A stretch of 6,265 nucleotides of DNA, from positions 1-6,265 of the forward strand of contig UQOT01000100.1 in the NCBI GenBank assembly GCA_900542675.1. The letters run 5' to 3'. Below are positions 4,924 through 6,265 of the stretch, piece after piece. A program made the translations under genes and the position numbers. Numbering within the stretch: position 1 is the first letter of the stretch; each line of letters begins with the position of its first letter. The DNA is from an uncultured Eubacteriales bacterium. Its GTDB lineage: Bacteria; Bacillota; Clostridia; Monoglobales; Monoglobaceae. The notes under the pieces are model-generated. The model worked only from the letters and a program-made list of their open reading frames with translations, was not told the origin of the DNA and ran no database searches.

Positions 4924-6265
4924 ATGGAGTGTTGTTTAAAAAAGAAGCTCATCGGTCTCAAAAAAGCACGTTTTATGGATATGACGGCACAGATGGCACG
5001 CAGGGCGGCAGCAGAGGGAGTAGTTCTGCTCAAAAACCGCGGCAATGTTCTCCCTTTAAAGAGCGGCGAGAAAATTGCGCTTTTTGGCAGGTGCCAGATA
5101 GATTATAACGCAGGAGGAACAGGTTCGGGCGGAAGTGTTAATGCGCCGTATATTACAAATATTACAGATGCACTGCGGGAAAAGGATGTTATTATTAACG
5201 AGGAACTCGCCCAAATATATGAGGAGTGGACGCAGCAAAACCCAATTGTTTCAAATTTAGGCCAGTGGGCATCTCGTCCGCTGCACCAAAAAGAAATGAC
5301 TGTTTCGTATGAACTTGCCCGCCGAGCGGCAGAGACATCTGATACGGCGATTATAATAATCGGCCGTACTGCGGGAGAGGAGCAGGATAACTCTGATATA
5401 GCGGGGAGCTTCAGATTGACTGCCGATGAACGGCGGATGCTGCGCAGTGTAACCGGGGTGTTTAAGCACACAGTTGTATTGCTTAACACATCGAATATAA
5501 TAGATATGAAGTGGGAGGAAGAGTTTGACGTTGATGCAATTGCATATATATGGCAGGGCGGTCAGGAGGGCGGAAGAGGCGCCGCCGATGTGCTTGTGGG
5601 TGAGGCCTGCCCGAGCGGACGACTGACCGATACTATAGCACGCTCCTACTCGGATTATCCGTCTGCCGCAAATTTTGGCAGCAGTGAGGAAAATAATTAC
5701 GCTGAGGGTATTTACGTTGGTTATCGTCATTTTGAAACGTTTGCTGAAAATAAGGTTGTCTATCCTTTCGGATATGGCTTGAGCTATACGGAATTTTCGT
5801 TTGAAATCGGTGATACGCGGCAAATAAGGGACAGTATAGATTTTTCTGTTGAGGTTAAAAATGTCGGAAGCTATCCGGGTGCGGAGGTTGTTCAGATTTA
5901 TATAATTCCGCCTAACAGTGAGATTTTAAGACCACGCGTTACACTTGTCGACTTTGCAAAAACGTGGGTTTTGCAGCCGGGTGAAAGCGAAAAACTGAAT
6001 TTTTCAATTCCGATTAAGCAGTTTGCGGTGTATGACGAGAACGCTTCGGCGTGGATAATTGAACCGGGGAGTTACACAGTAACTGTATCACACAATATCA
6101 GAGATTTGAATAACAGTTTTGTGTATGAACACCCGGGCTTGACAACCAAGCCAATTGACAGAAGTCATTTATTCGAAACGTATGCTGAAATACCGCTGAC
6201 GGGTGATATGGGATATAAACTCGCCGATATTAAGAAAGGCAAGGTGTCGGCAGACGATTTTATAG
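4924..6265 (+). CDS. Glycoside hydrolase family 3 protein with reversed domain order (incomplete at window end)
   Basis: An open frame of 447 codons runs off the right edge without a stop. It starts directly with what is normally the C-terminal half of GH3 enzymes: AAEGVVLLKN (29-38), VLPL (42-45), an ALFGR turn and a Gly-rich loop (52-72), VIIGR-like IIIIGRTAGE (143-152) with LTADERRML (165-173), VVLLNTSN (184-191), WQGGQEGGRGAADVL (210-224), PSGRL (230-234), YAEGIYVGYRHF (259-270) and PFGYGLSYT (281-289). A fibronectin-III-like domain follows at about 305-395 (EVKNVGSYPGAEVVQIYI). The catalytic (alpha/beta)8 domain with the nucleophile Asp should follow beyond about residue 425, outside this window. 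Such reversed GH3 enzymes are known from ruminal clostridia, typically as cytoplasmic beta-glucosidases. The Glu at 151 or 152 sits where GH3 acid/base residues often occur (GEG motif, here GEE), which is uncertain. There is no signal peptide, so it probably acts in the cytoplasm on imported oligosaccharides. Substrate is undetermined. Confidence 0.92.
   Translation, partial: MECCLKKKLIGLKKARFMDMTAQMARRAAAEGVVLLKNRGNVLPLKSGEKIALFGRCQIDYNAGGTGSGGSVNAPYITNITDALREKDVIINEELAQIYEEWTQQNPIVSNLGQWASRPLHQKEMTVSYELARRAAETSDTAIIIIGRTAGEEQDNSDIAGSFRLTADERRMLRSVTGVFKHTVVLLNTSNIIDMKWEEEFDVDAIAYIWQGGQEGGRGAADVLVGEACPSGRLTDTIARSYSDYPSAANFGSSEENNYAEGIYVGYRHFETFAENKVVYPFGYGLSYTEFSFEIGDTRQIRDSIDFSVEVKNVGSYPGAEVVQIYIIPPNSEILRPRVTLVDFAKTWVLQPGESEKLNFSIPIKQFAVYDENASAWIIEPGSYTVTVSHNIRDLNNSFVYEHPGLTTKPIDRSHLFETYAEIPLTGDMGYKLADIKKGKVSADDFI

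Noticed and set aside
4722..5045. 107-codon minus-strand open frame across the repeat block and GH3 start
   Set aside because: Its N-terminal half is antisense to the GH3 gene and its remainder is translated palindromic repeat. No ribosome binding site is evident. Short open frames of this sort commonly arise within intergenic repeats.
5257..5823. 188-codon minus-strand open frame
   Set aside because: It lies wholly antisense to the GH3 gene, which shows many conserved family motifs in its own frame.

Overview
The window looks like chromosomal DNA of a low-to-moderate GC Gram-positive anaerobe, most likely a gut-type clostridium (Clostridia, Oscillospiraceae or Monoglobus-like). The grounds are strong AGGAGG-type ribosome binding sites, near-consensus sigma-A promoters with 17-bp spacers, a BspA-type leucine-rich-repeat protein ending in a copper-amine-oxidase-N-like domain, a c-di-GMP-I (GEMM-I) riboswitch, and a GH3 glycosidase with its domains in the reversed order known from rumen and gut clostridia. 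The genus is inference only.

Layout. 1-186 is AT-rich non-coding sequence with one perfect 12-bp inverted repeat. 187-650 (minus) is mscL, a mechanosensitive channel with a C-terminal zinc ribbon, plus its terminator. 651-875 is a divergent promoter region. 876-2225 (plus) is a secreted LRR protein. 2226-2737 is a long leader region: a sigma-A promoter (2408-2436), a c-di-GMP-I riboswitch (about 2478-2599), an overlapping intrinsic terminator (2580-2622), and a downstream segment (2658-2669) that can pair with the terminator's 3' arm. 2738-4348 (plus) is a secreted 536-residue protein of unknown function, probably beta-solenoid, followed by a strong terminator. 4398-4860 has no convincing gene and is packed with GC-rich inverted repeats ending in a plus-strand terminator. 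A perfect consensus promoter (4862-4890) then drives a GH3 glycosidase (4924 to the window end, incomplete).

How the parts fit. Each gene appears to have its own promoter, so these are separate transcription units rather than an operon. Three of the four act in or outside the envelope: two exported repeat proteins that may work in surface attachment or matrix, and a membrane tension valve. The most informative element is the riboswitch. It ties production of the large secreted protein to c-di-GMP, the messenger that usually controls the switch between motility and attachment. The geometry suggests an ON switch: ligand-stabilised P1 (2478-2488 with 2589-2599) takes bases needed by the terminator. 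This is a structural prediction made by eye, not a measured result.
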